A DNA stretch of 55,432 bases from Anaerolineae bacterium. GTDB lineage: Bacteria > Pseudomonadota > Alphaproteobacteria > DSM-16000 > Inquilinaceae. Location: positions 1-55,432 of the forward strand of contig JANQQD010000043.1 in assembly GCA_028285185.1 (NCBI GenBank), in the 5' to 3' direction. Within the stretch, counting starts at the first letter, position 1. Each line of letters opens with the position of its first letter. The notes beneath the pieces are model-generated. The model saw nothing but the letters and a program-made list of their open reading frames with translations. It searched no databases and was not told the origin of the DNA. Of this stretch, positions 35,801 to 42,792 are shown piece by piece. The position numbers and the translations under genes were made by a program.

Positions 35801-36893
35801 AGCGATACCCGCCATACTCTCGAGCGATTGCAGCGCAGCAGGTTCGGAAGGCCTCCAAGGCGACCGTGAGGTCTTCCGGATCGAGCTCTCCGCTCAACTC
35901 CGCTGCATTGGCAAGACCGAGCGAGAGAACCGTCATTTCCCTGCGCTCTGCAACGCCGTCGTAAGTCGCGGGATCCGAAACGCCGGCGATTGCAGAAAGG
36001 TTGGATTTCGGCGTCCATCCGGAGTCGTCGACCGACGGTTCCCCGACAGCTCCCGGATAACCGCTCGCCGCACCCGCCTCGAACGCTCCATTTCCGCCGG
36101 GAGACGTCCCATGCACCATCCCGGCGCCGTCACCGCGAAGCATCCGGCCCGGCACGGACTCTTTGCGTATCTGCTCCGCAAGCATGACCGTCTCTGCAGA
36201 GGGGGACGCATCGAGCTCGCGCTTCATGATCTCCCGGCAGCGGTTGAACTGCTGCAGCGCTTCGCCGCGGCGGCCGATGCGCGTGTAGAGCCGCATCATG
36301 GCCAAGTGCGTGCTTTCATGGGTGGGCTCAAGTATCAGCACGCGTTTCGCCGTCTCGATTGCGCGGCCTAGATCGTCCTTCGACTCGTACTGGTTCAAGA
36401 GCACAAGCAAGGTCGCGAGTGCGGCATCGTGGTGCTTCTGACGCTCCCACCAAACCCATTCCTCGAAGGGCTCTGACCTGACCGACAGCCCTTTCAGAAA
36501 TGCACCTTGATAGCCGTCCACGGCCGTCTGCAGGCTTTCGACATCGCTTCTTGAGCTCAGGTCCCAGAACTTGGCCGTGTCGACGCCAATTTCGGTGTCT
36601 GAAAACTGTATCTTGTCACGGCTGGCATGAATCGGATCGAGGCCTGCCTTGGAGAACACTTTGCGTAAAGTTGCCAATTCCTGACGCAGACTTGCGCGTG
36701 ACTGTTCTTCACCACTGCGCGACCAAAGCAAGGTTGCAACATCGTCGCGCGCGAGCGAGCGGCCTGCAGACTGTGCAAGATAGGCCAGTAAGCCCCAACA
36801 CTTGCGGGTGGGAAGCGAGAGCGCCGTACCCGCGGTCGTAACAATTTCGTAACCGCCAAGAAACCTCAGTTCGGCTCGCGTCACGTATTTCAC
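32844..36893 (-). CDS. Giant regulator: SARP-type winged helix, BTAD, degenerate cyclase domain, AAA ATPase, helical repeats
   Basis: 1349 residues. Residues 8-100 form an OmpR/SARP-like winged helix (LRFLGGYEIVTT, WGLLAYLAQSAGRSLARDDVATLLW, SRASLRQELATLRKVF). Residues 105-245 are the bacterial transcriptional activator domain (YQGAFLKGL, YTRIGRRGEALQQFNRCR). After a Gly-rich linker, 316-470 resemble a class III nucleotide cyclase, but the first metal Asp is replaced (SLGLAN, Gly326) while Asp370 remains, so catalysis is unlikely. Walker A GEPGIGKS is at 543-550 and Walker B LLLIVEDVHW near 680. The rest is TPR-like helix pairs (A-E-HA-AREIARKQSF type). Divergent from tgl/hdcA, 181 bases apart, and probably their regulator. 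Confidence 0.85.
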   Translation of the reverse strand: MKYVTRAELRFLGGYEIVTTAGTALSLPTRKCWGLLAYLAQSAGRSLARDDVATLLWSRSGEEQSRASLRQELATLRKVFSKAGLDPIHASRDKIQFSDTEIGVDTAKFWDLSSRSDVESLQTAVDGYQGAFLKGLSVRSEPFEEWVWWERQKHHDAALATLLVLLNQYESKDDLGRAIETAKRVLILEPTHESTHLAMMRLYTRIGRRGEALQQFNRCREIMKRELDASPSAETVMLAEQIRKESVPGRMLRGDGAGMVHGTSPGGNGAFEAGAASGYPGAVGEPSVDDSGWTPKSNLSAIAGVSDPATYDGVAERREMTVLSLGLANAAELSGELDPEDLTVALEAFRTCCAAIAREYGGYRFHVVADRLIIGFGYPRAQEHDPERAVLAGVKAVQAVARLDTVADLVARCGIASGEVIVTAASADRPLDAQIAGNALFAAAQLEQQADPGAVIIATSTNALVQSAFETRPIGGIVDGGRPALYAQLYSVVGEKLVRSRFDARHFGAHLTRLIGRDLELGELLEHWGRLSTGPGRHVTILGEPGIGKSRLIHAFCGRIGANGTGLLQLDCSPHHQSSVLYPIVQYLKSVMGFAAADSDERKLDRLERWLRENKLNVEEIAPYFCTILALSCGHRYTKSRLSAQEQKERMLDALVDHIIHLCEKECLLLIVEDVHWIDPTTGEFLGRLRKRLPHYRVMLILSRRPGDPPRWLDEEAGTVVALRRLTDAEANSMLAELQLGGLSVEQVARIVERADGVPLYLEELAKPLSEPAIGGSPGEQAGRPAAASEQIPHILQASLMARIDRLGLARRVLEIASVFGRRFSFSELSSVASAEPQALHDALKQLQEADLIFRIGRVPEVQYEFKHALVQEFTYRSILKQQRVAHHRRIASVLEQQVRAEIAAQPEVIAYHFTEGGNLSKAIEFLEVAGRQAIGVSAHQEAISHFRRALALVELIPEEDRRSERELRFLLLLGPQLLASHGFASSEVEAIYARARWLSSQITRIGEPIHVLWGLWSFYTVRADLDIATELSERFLSLAENSGDPVAHVAAKYTLGVCLFYGGDLSEAQKNFRQAVDLFMPEQQEDHLVLFGVSLATAALSYLSWLHALAGNAGTALAASRRALNMAKKADHGFSLAFAQVFAANMGLFLRDVEAAERHASAAREIARKQSFAQWAAQAEIQLGRAADRKGDRRGIDRLKKGLEGYLATGAGLARPCAEAWIGESYAAAGRIDEALETLNRALSPTRGGRPAYFDPELLRLKGSLLTAKGGRFRGEAERCFSIARETALSHGTAMLYLRASVSLARSRLRSGDEAAARALLEDALSRVTIEPETADIVEAQDVLDGIN

Positions 36894-36960
36894 CCGCTAT
36901 ATGCAACGTGCGAGGCAGGGCACCCGATCAAGGGATGTCCCGTGCGGGATGGCAAGTCGA

Positions 36961-36993
36961 ATTTGCACATCATTTGCGGTAATTTTGCACGGC
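36961..36993 (+). promoter_or_regulatory. Three direct repeats at 11-base spacing: candidate SARP operator
   Basis: TTTGC occurs at 36962, 36973 and 36984, exactly one per 11 bases, within the units ATTTGCACATC, ATTTGCGGTAA and TTTTGCACGGC. SARP regulators bind direct repeats with 11-base periodicity on one face of the helix, next to the -10 element. The array lies 82-114 bases upstream of the Tgl-like start and beside the gene for a SARP-type regulator. Confidence 0.55.
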
Positions 36994-37074
36994 AATGTGG
37001 CCGCAACATCAGGATGCGGACAACAGGCCGCACCTGGAGCCTGGGTGTCGCCCCGCAAATGTCGGAGAACGCAT

Positions 37075-38439
37075 ATGCCGGATCGGCAGGAAGACGCCGC
37101 CGAAGCAAAGAGCGCAGCCTATGGGACGGGATTGACCGTCAGCGGTATCACCGTGGACGGCAGTGACCAGCACTACCACGACATCGTGAAGCATCTGGCA
37201 GTGCCCGCGGATCGGCAGGAAACGCCGATCTTCCGCAACGGCTCACGGGCCGAAATCGCAGCACTCGAGCACCCGACGCTGAGCGAGATGGTGGATGCCA
37301 TGACGCAGTCCACCACACCGATTCGATTCGACCGGCTGGAGGATGCGCAGCTGGACTTCAGGCTCCGGCTCCACGCCATCGACGCTATGACCAATTTCAA
37401 CACCGGCAAATGGGATGCCGACTATTACAACCAAGATGCCGACATCAGGCCTCAGATCGGCAACACCGTCAGCCCGGGCAGCGCCAAGGGCGAAGGCGCC
37501 GGTATGGCCGCGTCTGCCGGCCGGCACGGCGGCATCTATTGGCAGTTCATGGATCCGTCCGACCCCTGGGACGCCGAGTGGCAGCAGATTAAGGGCAACC
37601 ACCCGGCGGACGGCCTTGAGCCTACCTATGGCCATCTTCTGCCGTTCCGCGGCGAATGTGCCGGGGCGTTCCAGCTGGCCGTCTATCTCGGCATTCTGAA
37701 GGGCCTTGGCAGAGAGTATCTGGAGCGGGTTCAGGAAGCCTACGGCCTCTTCTATGTCGGTCCCTGGCGGATCGACGGTCAGCTCAACCCGGCAGCAGAA
37801 TTCATGCTGCCCGCCAGCCTTGAGGATCCGCCGATTCCCGGCGACTATATGTATTTCAAGAACAAGGACGATTACCTGAAATGGGCCCCGAACGGCTTCT
37901 GGGTCGGCCTCAACGCCATCTATGTCGGCAAAGACGACCTGGGCATGCGGCACTATTCGGGGCTCGGCGCATCCTGGCTCAGCGAAGTCAATCTGCGCAG
38001 TCAGGTGGTGAATGCCTATTACCATGACTGTTACCCGCACACGATCAAGGACCCGCAGAAGGAGTGCCGGTTCACCGAACGCCGCCTGCTGGCACCACCG
38101 CCGAAGATGACGACACGACAAAACCAGCCCGCCCCCCAGGCCCGTGCAACGCTGGCAGAGCCGACGCGCGATCAGTTGCGGGCCGCCGGCTTTGAAGAGC
38201 ACGAGGATGGGGTGTTCGTGCACGCCGGCATCTCCATGGGGCAACTGGGCCAGGCGCTTGGCATCGATGCCCGCCACCTGGCGCAGGTGCGCAGTACGGG
38301 GCTCGCCAACCCCCAGTACCGCGTCCGCCTGGGCAACCTCGCCTGCATCGTGGAAAGGCACGAAAGCGCGGACGCACTGCTGGGCGACGCCAGCACGGTG
38401 AGCGTCTCGATCAATTTCGGCCGGCCGATCAGCTCCTGA
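37075..38439 (+). CDS. Tgl-like protein-glutamine gamma-glutamyltransferase (transglutaminase) family protein
   Basis: 454 residues, no signal peptide. The core resembles the Bacillus spore transglutaminase Tgl as I recall it: TPIRFDRLEDAQLDFRLRL (81-99), the nucleophile region FRGECAGAFQLAVYLGILKG (Glu194-Cys195), GDYMYFKNKDDY (256-267), GLNAIYVGKDDLGMRHYSGLGAS (278-300, with Asn280 and His293). The Glu recalled as a catalytic partner of the cysteine in this last segment (Glu187 of B. subtilis Tgl) is Leu279 here, but the Glu directly before the cysteine is kept. Bacillus Tgl is about 245 residues, so about 80 N-terminal and 140 C-terminal residues are extra. GGAG precedes the ATG. It forms an operon with the histidine decarboxylase gene, 72 bases downstream. 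Family assignment is by pattern memory. Confidence 0.6.
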   Translation: MPDRQEDAAEAKSAAYGTGLTVSGITVDGSDQHYHDIVKHLAVPADRQETPIFRNGSRAEIAALEHPTLSEMVDAMTQSTTPIRFDRLEDAQLDFRLRLHAIDAMTNFNTGKWDADYYNQDADIRPQIGNTVSPGSAKGEGAGMAASAGRHGGIYWQFMDPSDPWDAEWQQIKGNHPADGLEPTYGHLLPFRGECAGAFQLAVYLGILKGLGREYLERVQEAYGLFYVGPWRIDGQLNPAAEFMLPASLEDPPIPGDYMYFKNKDDYLKWAPNGFWVGLNAIYVGKDDLGMRHYSGLGASWLSEVNLRSQVVNAYYHDCYPHTIKDPQKECRFTERRLLAPPPKMTTRQNQPAPQARATLAEPTRDQLRAAGFEEHEDGVFVHAGISMGQLGQALGIDARHLAQVRSTGLANPQYRVRLGNLACIVERHESADALLGDASTVSVSINFGRPISS

Positions 38440-38511
38440 TCCACGACCGCCGTCAGCCCTGTCCCTAGAGCCGGATGATCCATCGGCCGGCATCAGGAGA
38501 AGACGTTCGCC

Positions 38512-39369
38512 ATGGACCTGAAAGATGTCGTGAACGGCGCCGTCGGCCCCTTCCCCGACAACTGCGCCGGCTACATGAACCCGCCCAGTCAGGGCATCGG
38601 CTATATCGCGGCGTTGAAGCTGTCGTTGGGCACAGTCGTCGCCGATATGGACGACGGGTTGGAGGGCATCGTTTCGTACGACCGTGCCGAAGCCGCCGAT
38701 GCCTATATCGGCCAGATCAACATGCTGACCGCATCGTCGTTCTGCGGCCTGAACGGCGCGGTGTGGGGCTATGACTTGGCCAGGGCCGACGGTCTGCGTG
38801 ACGGCAATGTGCAGCCCAAGATGATGCTGGACCGGCACGACGGGGCGAAGGTGCCGATCTGGTCGATGATGCCGCTGCTCGATGCGGGCTATCGGCTGTT
38901 CGGATCGCGCGAGCAGCGGCGGTTCAACCCGCTGCCCGGGGCCATGGTCGTCTGCGCCAACAAGTCGTGGACGATAAACCCGAAGACGGAAACGGTGATC
39001 TGGTGCGCGCTGGCGCTCGCCATCCCCGAAGACCGCAACATAGCCGCCAACCTGTTCATCGAGGACGGCTCGGACACCGAGAGCACGGGCCTCAAGCCGC
39101 TGATCAACCTCGAACGCAATATCGCGAAGTCGATCCTGCGGTGCGGCCGGGACCAGGGGGTCCGCTATAAGGAGATCTTCGTAGAGAGCAAGATGCTTCC
39201 GATCAGCCATGGCACGGTTGGCTGCGCGCTGGCCTGCGTGCCCTATGTCACGCTGCCGAAAGCGGCCATCCCGCCCGGCAAGCCGCCGTCATCCCTGATC
39301 GAGATGACCATCGGCGAATGGGAAGAGGCGCTGGGGCTGCCGCCGCTGCCTCCATACCCGGCCGGATGA
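38512..39369 (+). CDS. hdcA: Pyruvoyl-dependent histidine decarboxylase
   Basis: 285-residue proenzyme; the Gram-positive enzyme is about 310. It matches the Lactobacillus pyruvoyl histidine decarboxylase throughout: GYMNPPSQGIGYIAALKLS, LEGIVSYDRAEAADAYIGQI (50-69), the self-cleavage site TASSFCG (Ser75-Ser76; Ser76 should become the pyruvoyl group), PGAMVVCANKS (142-152), FIEDGSDTE (182-190, matching the FVED motif that I believe holds the catalytic Phe and Glu), and AKSILRCGRDQ. Converts histidine to histamine and CO2. AGGAG lies upstream. No HdcP-type histidine/histamine antiporter or HdcB maturation gene is visible nearby. Rare outside Gram-positives as far as I know; codon use matches the neighbours, so any transfer is old. 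Confidence 0.85.
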   Translation: MDLKDVVNGAVGPFPDNCAGYMNPPSQGIGYIAALKLSLGTVVADMDDGLEGIVSYDRAEAADAYIGQINMLTASSFCGLNGAVWGYDLARADGLRDGNVQPKMMLDRHDGAKVPIWSMMPLLDAGYRLFGSREQRRFNPLPGAMVVCANKSWTINPKTETVIWCALALAIPEDRNIAANLFIEDGSDTESTGLKPLINLERNIAKSILRCGRDQGVRYKEIFVESKMLPISHGTVGCALACVPYVTLPKAAIPPGKPPSSLIEMTIGEWEEALGLPPLPPYPAG

Positions 39370-39411
39370 TCGCCACGTGGCTGCCTTGCCACTTCAACCC
39401 GGTAAGGCGGC

Positions 39412-39915
39412 CTATGCGCCTCGAGCTAGGATCGACAGGTCGGACCACTGTACCTTGATGCCGGGCAGACTATGGCCGAACACGGCCTTGTCCGCCGTCT
39501 CGACACGGACGCCGCCAAGCCGCTCGTAGAGCGCAAGCGCCCTGCGGTTCGCTTCCAGCACCCAAAGATGGGCGGTGGACTGGCCTGCGCCTAGCAGATG
39601 GGCCGCTGCCGCTGCCATCAGGGCACGGCCCAAGCCCTGGGAACGCCTGGCAGGGTCCACATGCAGGTTGTCGATGAAGGGCTCTTGCCGGCACCAGACG
39701 GCGATGAAGCCGGCGATCCCATTGTCTTCGGCGACCAGGACGACGTCGTCCGGCCGGATTTCCACGGTCTGCCAGTGGCGTTCAAGGTCGGCTTCCACGC
39801 CCTGCCGAAGGTAGTCGTCGGGCAGGATGCCCTGATACGCGTCTTTCCAGCTCGCCGCGTGGATCGCCGCGATGGCTTGAAGGTCATGCAGGCCCGCAGG
39901 GCGGATCCGGACCAT
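39412..39915 (-). CDS. GNAT family N-acetyltransferase
   Basis: Acetyl-CoA-dependent transferase, 167 residues. The acetyl-CoA pyrophosphate-binding motif is present as VDPARRSQGLGRALMAAAAAHLL (about 87-109), with the V-strand before it and the NRRALALYERLGG helix after it (about 122-134). Start at the ATG 39913-39915 with GGAGG six bases upstream. The substrate is unknown; it is convergent with hdcA, so shared regulation is not implied. Confidence 0.88.
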   Translation of the reverse strand: MVRIRPAGLHDLQAIAAIHAASWKDAYQGILPDDYLRQGVEADLERHWQTVEIRPDDVVLVAEDNGIAGFIAVWCRQEPFIDNLHVDPARRSQGLGRALMAAAAAHLLGAGQSTAHLWVLEANRRALALYERLGGVRVETADKAVFGHSLPGIKVQWSDLSILARGA

Positions 39916-40051
39916 CTCCAACCTCCGTTCGTCCCCGGCCTGTCACGACAGTCCCAGACCGCGGTCCCGTCATCGCCTCCCGCGGCGAAGGGGTGTATTC
40001 CGCATGGCGACCAGACACGATGCAACCCGCTGCCTGCCGTGAGGAGAGACG

Positions 40052-40972
40052 ATGTCCGTACCGCCTGGGACAGCCTACATTGACGGCGACTTCGTACTGA
40101 TGGCGGAGGCGAAGATCTCGGTTCTGGATTGGGGGTTCCTCCATTCCGATGCTACCTATGATGTCGTCCATGTCTGGAAGGGACGGTTCTTCCGCCTGGA
40201 TGCGCATATCGAGCGGTTCATCGCCTCAGCGGCGCGCATTCATTTGTCGCTGCCGGTGAGCCGGGCGGAGCTGGTACGGATCCTCGCGGAATGCGTGGTC
40301 CGTTCCGGCCATGACGACGCCTATGTCGAGATGATCCTGACCCGCGGTGTCTCGCCGACCTTCTCCCGCGACCCGCGCGACGCGGTGAACCAGTTGATCT
40401 GCTTTGCCATTCCATTCGGATGGATCTTGCGGCCCGAAGAGAGGGATAAGGGCTTGAGCGTGGCGATTTCCGAGATCCAGCGCATTCCCCCGGAGTCGGT
40501 CGACCCGCGTGTGAAGAACTATCACTGGCTCGATTTCGTGATGGGCCTCTATGACGCCTACGGCCGAGGGGCTGGCAGCGTCATCCTGCAGGACGCATCG
40601 GGAAACCTGACGGAAGGTCCCGGCTTCAACATCTTCGTCGTGCAGGCGGGAACGATTGCCACCCCGCACCGCGGCGTTCTGGAAGGGATCACGCGGCGTT
40701 CGGCGATCGAGATCGCTGAAGAGCTGGGCTTTCGGGTGGAACGGCGGCCCGTTCCAGCGGAAGCGGCACGCAACGCGGATGAGATCTTCGCCACGTCGAC
40801 CGCGGGCGGCATCATGCCCATCAGCCTTGTGGACGGCATCCCCGTCGGCTCCGGCGGCATGGGACCGGTCACCCGACGGCTGATCGACGCCTATTGGGAA
40901 AAGCATGGTCACCCGGGCTGGTCCGTTGCGGCGGATGCCCTTCTGTCCAGGCGATTCCCCATCTCCGATTGA
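40052..40972 (+). CDS. Class IV PLP aminotransferase, (R)-amine transaminase-like
   Basis: Fold-type IV PLP enzyme, 306 residues. The N-terminal segment ISVLDWGFLHSDATYDVVHVWKGRFFRLDAHIERF (two stretches) is very close in pattern to the (R)-amine:pyruvate transaminases of the Arthrobacter type (as I recall, ISIFDQGYLHSDVTYTVFHVW) and less like branched-chain or D-amino-acid aminotransferases. The PLP lysine is Lys155 (DPRVKNYHW), and the cofactor-binding TEGPGFNIFVV and TSTAGGIMP follow. It could deaminate or form a chiral amine, or use a D-amino acid; the natural substrate is unknown. Located between hdcA/GNAT and the BCCT operon. Confidence 0.8.
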   Translation: MSVPPGTAYIDGDFVLMAEAKISVLDWGFLHSDATYDVVHVWKGRFFRLDAHIERFIASAARIHLSLPVSRAELVRILAECVVRSGHDDAYVEMILTRGVSPTFSRDPRDAVNQLICFAIPFGWILRPEERDKGLSVAISEIQRIPPESVDPRVKNYHWLDFVMGLYDAYGRGAGSVILQDASGNLTEGPGFNIFVVQAGTIATPHRGVLEGITRRSAIEIAEELGFRVERRPVPAEAARNADEIFATSTAGGIMPISLVDGIPVGSGGMGPVTRRLIDAYWEKHGHPGWSVAADALLSRRFPISD

Positions 40973-41253
40973 TTTGCGATCACCCTCGGCCAAACTGATC
41001 TGCCCCTTCTTGGGTCCGGAAACAGGATCAAAGGTGGGAGAAGCTTGGCGCAAAGTGGGTCTCCGTCATCGCCGCGCAACTCTGCGATTGTCACGTGCAT
41101 TCGCTCATTCGCTTGCGTTCGAGGGCGTTGCAGCCCAAGGTGACAGTTCGATATCGACGCATCGCAGAACTCGGGCCCATTGATGGCTCGAAGACATGCC
41201 GTTTCCAGCTGAGGACCGGTCAACGGTCCCGGATTGTGGGGAGAAGCGTGCAA

Positions 41254-42792
41254 ATGAAAGTCACAATCAATACCGTCTTCATCGTTTCGGTCCTGATGTG
41301 CGGCGGCATCGGCGCCTGGGGCGTGATCGATCCCGACAGCATGACCGGAGCGGCCCAAGCATTGACCGGGTTCGCGCTCGACAGCCTCAGCTGGTTCTTC
41401 CTGCTGCTGTGCACTGCCTTTCTGATCCTGTCCGTGCTGCTTGCGGCGAGCCCCTACGGGCGCATCAAGCTGGGCCACGACGACGACAAGCCGGAATTCT
41501 CCACCGCATCGTGGATCGCGATGCTGTTCGCAGGCGGCATGGGGGCGGGCCTGCTGTTCTGGGGGGCGGCCGAGCCGATCTATCACTACTATTCCCCGCC
41601 CGGTATGCCGGGCGAGACGGCTGACGCCGCCCGCCATGCCATGATCATCACCAATTTCCATTGGGGTCTGCACGCCTGGTCGATCTATGGCGTGTGCGCG
41701 CTGGTGATCGCCTATTTCGTGTTCCGCAAGGATGCGCCGTCACTGATCTCCACGCCCATCCGGTTCGCGTTCGGCCGGGCGCCCGGGATCGACGGTGTTG
41801 CCAATGTCGCAGACATTCTGGGCGTGCTGGCCGTAGTGTTCGGCCTCGCCGGCTCGCTGGCCATGGGCACCCTGCAGGTGCGCGCCGGCCTCAGCGAAGT
41901 GTTCGGCGCCAGCCAGACCACCAGCGTCAGCATCTACATCCTTCTTGCGCTTGCCGTCTGCTTCTTCATCTCGGCCAGCACGGGGGTGGACAAGGGCATC
42001 AAGATTCTCAGCAACATCAACATGCTGCTGGCGATCTTCGTGCTGCTGTTCATCCTGTTCATGGGCCCGACGCGGTTCCTGTTCGAGGTATTCGTGACCT
42101 CGCTCGGCGATTACATCAGCGAGCTGATCGATATCTCCTTCCGCTTGTTCCCCTACCAAGGCCTAACCGACTGGACGGCCGGCTGGACGCTGACCTACCT
42201 GATCTGGTGGCTCGCCTGGGGGCCGTTCGTCGGCATCTTCATCGCCCGGATCAGCCGCGGGCGGACGATCCGCGAATTCGTGGTCGGCGTGATCCTGATC
42301 CCGACTCTGTTCTCCGTGCTGTGGTTCGCCGCGTTCGGCGGGGCTGGGTTCTATATCGAGTTCTTCGGGCCCGGCGGGCTTGCGGATCTGGTGTTCGAAG
42401 ACGTGACCAAGGCGCTGTTCGCCCTGTTCAGCTACTTCCCGCTGACCGACATGCTGAGCATTGTGGCGGTCACGCTGATCTTCATTTTCCTGGTGACCAG
42501 CGCCGACTCCGGAACCTTCGTCGTCAGCATGATGACGACCAACGGCAACCTCAACCCGCCCACGCCGCACAAGCTGATCTGGGCGGTCGTCATCACGGCG
42601 CTGACCGCGGGCACGCTGTTCACCGGCAGCATTCCCGTGGCCAAGGCCATGGCGATCACAGGCGCCGTCCCCTTCTCGCTGATCCTGATCATCCAGATCA
42701 TCGGGTTCCTCAGAACGCTGCGCGAAGACCACGCGCCACGGGAAGAAGAACCGGAGGCCGCCCGGCAGCCCGCCGCGGAGGCAAACCAATGA
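41254..42792 (+). CDS. BCCT family betaine/carnitine/choline-type transporter
   Basis: Secondary carrier of 512 residues with about 12 helices. Conserved features: GGMGAGLLFWGAAEPIYHYYSPP (about 96-118, sodium-site and TM3 motif) and the BCCT aromatic box WTLTYLIWWLAWGPFVGIFIARISRGRTIREF (read in two parts, about 310-341). The C-terminal tail is short and acidic, unlike the long osmosensing tail of BetP, so osmotic gating of the BetP kind is doubtful. The ATG at 41254 has GGGGAGA upstream; the open frame extends upstream without membrane character. Its stop overlaps the next start by four bases. Confidence 0.9.
   Translation: MKVTINTVFIVSVLMCGGIGAWGVIDPDSMTGAAQALTGFALDSLSWFFLLLCTAFLILSVLLAASPYGRIKLGHDDDKPEFSTASWIAMLFAGGMGAGLLFWGAAEPIYHYYSPPGMPGETADAARHAMIITNFHWGLHAWSIYGVCALVIAYFVFRKDAPSLISTPIRFAFGRAPGIDGVANVADILGVLAVVFGLAGSLAMGTLQVRAGLSEVFGASQTTSVSIYILLALAVCFFISASTGVDKGIKILSNINMLLAIFVLLFILFMGPTRFLFEVFVTSLGDYISELIDISFRLFPYQGLTDWTAGWTLTYLIWWLAWGPFVGIFIARISRGRTIREFVVGVILIPTLFSVLWFAAFGGAGFYIEFFGPGGLADLVFEDVTKALFALFSYFPLTDMLSIVAVTLIFIFLVTSADSGTFVVSMMTTNGNLNPPTPHKLIWAVVITALTAGTLFTGSIPVAKAMAITGAVPFSLILIIQIIGFLRTLREDHAPREEEPEAARQPAAEANQ

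Noticed and set aside
39372..39392. GTGGC/GCCAC hairpin between hdcA and the GNAT gene
   Set aside because: Five-base stem with no T-run; too weak to call a terminator.
40973..41253. Possible riboswitch or leader upstream of the BCCT gene
   Set aside because: No conserved structure, terminator or leader peptide could be recognised in the 281-base gap.
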